From CBFGTJ01 sp965651815 (GTDB taxonomy: Bacteria; Actinomycetota; Acidimicrobiia; Acidimicrobiales; Microtrichaceae): a stretch of 7,234 nucleotides of DNA. The notes beneath the pieces are model-generated. The model was not told the DNA's origin. It worked only from the letters and a program-made list of their open reading frames with translations, and did not search any database. The position numbers and the translations under genes were made by a program. Positions 6,370 to 7,234 of the stretch are shown piece after piece (position 1 is the first letter of the stretch; each line of letters begins with the position of its first letter). The stretch lies in NCBI GenBank assembly GCA_965651815.1, contig CBFGTJ010000159.1, forward strand, positions 1-7,234, in the 5' to 3' direction.

Positions 6370-7234
6370 GCCCGAGCGGTGCAGCGGCACAGGGGGCAGC
6401 AGCACAGGAGGTGTGGCCGGGCCGCCCCCAGCCCTTCGGGGCCCGCTACGACGGGGCCGGCACGAACTTCGCGCTGTTCTCCGAGGTCGCGGAGCGCGTC
6501 GATCTGTGCCTCTTCGACGAGGACGGCCGCGAGGAGCGCGTCACGCTCGACGAGGTCGACGCCCACCGCTGGCACTCGTACCTGCCCGGCGTGTCACCCG
6601 GGCAGCGCTACGGCTACCGGGTGCACGGCCCCTGGGACCCCGACAGGGGGCTGTGGTGCAACCCGGCGAAGCTGCTGCTCGACCCGTACGCCACGGCGGT
6701 CGAGGGCGAGGTCGACTGGGACCAGGCCTGTTTCCCCTGCGACTGGGAGGACGGGTCCCGCAACGACGACGACAGCGCGCCGCACGTGCCGCGCTCGGTG
6801 GTGCACAACCCCTGGTTCGACTGGGGCAACGACCGGCCGCCGGACGTGCCGCTGCACGAGTCGGTCATCTACGAGGTGCACGTCAAGGGGTTCACGGCCA
6901 CCCACCCGGACATCCCTGAGGCACTGCGGGGCACCTACTCGGGCCTCGCGCACCCCGCGGCGATCGACCACCTCACCGGGCTCGGCGTCACCGCCGTCGA
7001 GCTGCTGCCGGTGCACCAGTTCGTGCACGACGCGCACCTGGTGGAGCGGGGGCTGCGCAACTACTGGGGGTACAACTCGATCGGGTACTTCGCCCCGCAC
7101 AACGGCTACGCGACCGCGCAGCGCGGCGAGCAGGTGCACGAGTTCAAGGCGATGGTGCGCGCCCTGCACGAGGCGGGCATCGAGGTGATCCTCGACGTCG
7201 TCTACAACCACACCGCCGAGGGCAACCACCTCGG
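6366..7234 (+). CDS. glgX: Glycogen debranching enzyme (GlgX/TreX), C-terminus outside window
   Basis: GlgX/TreX (GH13, isoamylase type) hydrolyses alpha-1,6 branches of glycogen or limit dextrin, supplying the linear maltooligosaccharides that TreY needs. The first 289 codons are present and the frame is open at the right edge, so roughly 40% of a usual 700-residue protein is seen and the catalytic Asp, Glu and Asp of regions II-IV are missing. Evidence: VWPGRPQPFGARYDGAGTNF (16-35) and ALFSEVAERVDLCLFD (36-51) of the CBM48 domain, then YLPGVSPGQRYGYRVHGPW (72-90), NPAKLLLDPYA (99-109), IYEVHVKGFT (168-177), VELLPVH (211-217), NYWGYNSIGYFAPH (232-245) and region I DVVYNHTAEG (277-286). ATG 6366 overlaps the treZ stop as ATGA with GGGAGG (6353-6358) 7 bases upstream, which decides the start. 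GTG at 6411 would also begin the conserved part but lacks a properly spaced ribosome site. Debrancher specificity (glycogen versus maltodextrin) cannot be judged here. Confidence 0.95.
   Translation, partial: MSPSGAAAQGAAAQEVWPGRPQPFGARYDGAGTNFALFSEVAERVDLCLFDEDGREERVTLDEVDAHRWHSYLPGVSPGQRYGYRVHGPWDPDRGLWCNPAKLLLDPYATAVEGEVDWDQACFPCDWEDGSRNDDDSAPHVPRSVVHNPWFDWGNDRPPDVPLHESVIYEVHVKGFTATHPDIPEALRGTYSGLAHPAAIDHLTGLGVTAVELLPVHQFVHDAHLVERGLRNYWGYNSIGYFAPHNGYATAQRGEQVHEFKAMVRALHEAGIEVILDVVYNHTAEGNHL
6378..6407 (+). repeat. 15-base tandem duplication at the 5' end of glgX
   Basis: Two adjacent 15-base units (6378-6392 and 6393-6407) each encode GAAAQ, residues 5-9 and 10-14 of GlgX, and differ at two silent positions. 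The segment precedes the conserved domain and is probably an unstructured leader. It ends in AGGAGG (6406-6411), a Shine-Dalgarno-like sequence without a suitably spaced in-frame start. Confidence 0.6.

Noticed and set aside
4237..6405. Minus-strand open frame of more than 700 codons opposite treZ
   Set aside because: Composition (Val/Arg/Glu/Pro) is typical of an antisense shadow of a GC-biased gene, with no domain motif. The plus strand carries all GH13 motifs.
6406..6413. AGGAGG followed by GTG as an alternative glgX start
   Set aside because: The GTG at 6411 overlaps the AGGAGG itself, leaving no spacer, while ATG 6366 has GGGAGG at 7 bases and the typical ATGA coupling.

Overview
The window is very GC-rich DNA (well over 70% by eye) with strongly GC-biased third codon positions, frequent GTG starts and 4-base stop/start overlaps. 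Together with the family content this points to a high-GC actinomycete, possibly near Pseudonocardiales, although the genus cannot be fixed from this sequence. Nothing here looks recently acquired: there is no transposase, integrase, phage gene or CRISPR array, and codon use is uniform.

Layout. A lipoprotein gene runs leftward off the left edge (832 to 1, minus strand); its secreted part looks like a beta-propeller. A 97-base divergent spacer (833-929) holds several short symmetric sequences and separates it from a rightward pair of small genes: a DinB/DUF664 protein (930-1448) and a DUF2277 protein (1478-1729). A hairpin with a perfect 20-bp stem (1742-1793) follows. It separates these genes from a leftward tRNA-Arg(CCU) gene (1799-1872) and is suited to terminate both sides. 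The 103-base spacer 1873-1975 lies between the tRNA gene and the main operon.

The right two thirds is a compact trehalose operon: treY (1976-4510), treZ (4507-6369) and glgX/treX (6366 to beyond the right edge). Each junction is a 4-base overlap (GTGA, ATGA) with a good Shine-Dalgarno sequence just upstream, so the three are very probably one translationally coupled transcript. GlgX removes alpha-1,6 branches from glycogen or maltodextrin to give linear chains. TreY converts the reducing-end glucose linkage to alpha,alpha-1,1. TreZ then cuts off free trehalose. The pathway thus turns stored glycogen into a stress protectant.

No clearly new biological system is visible. The points most worth a second look are the perfect hairpin beside the tRNA, the symmetric elements in the divergent spacer, the poorly characterised DinB-DUF2277 pair with a hairpin at the second start codon, and the lipoprotein of uncertain function. 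No gene-free stretch exceeds 300 bases.
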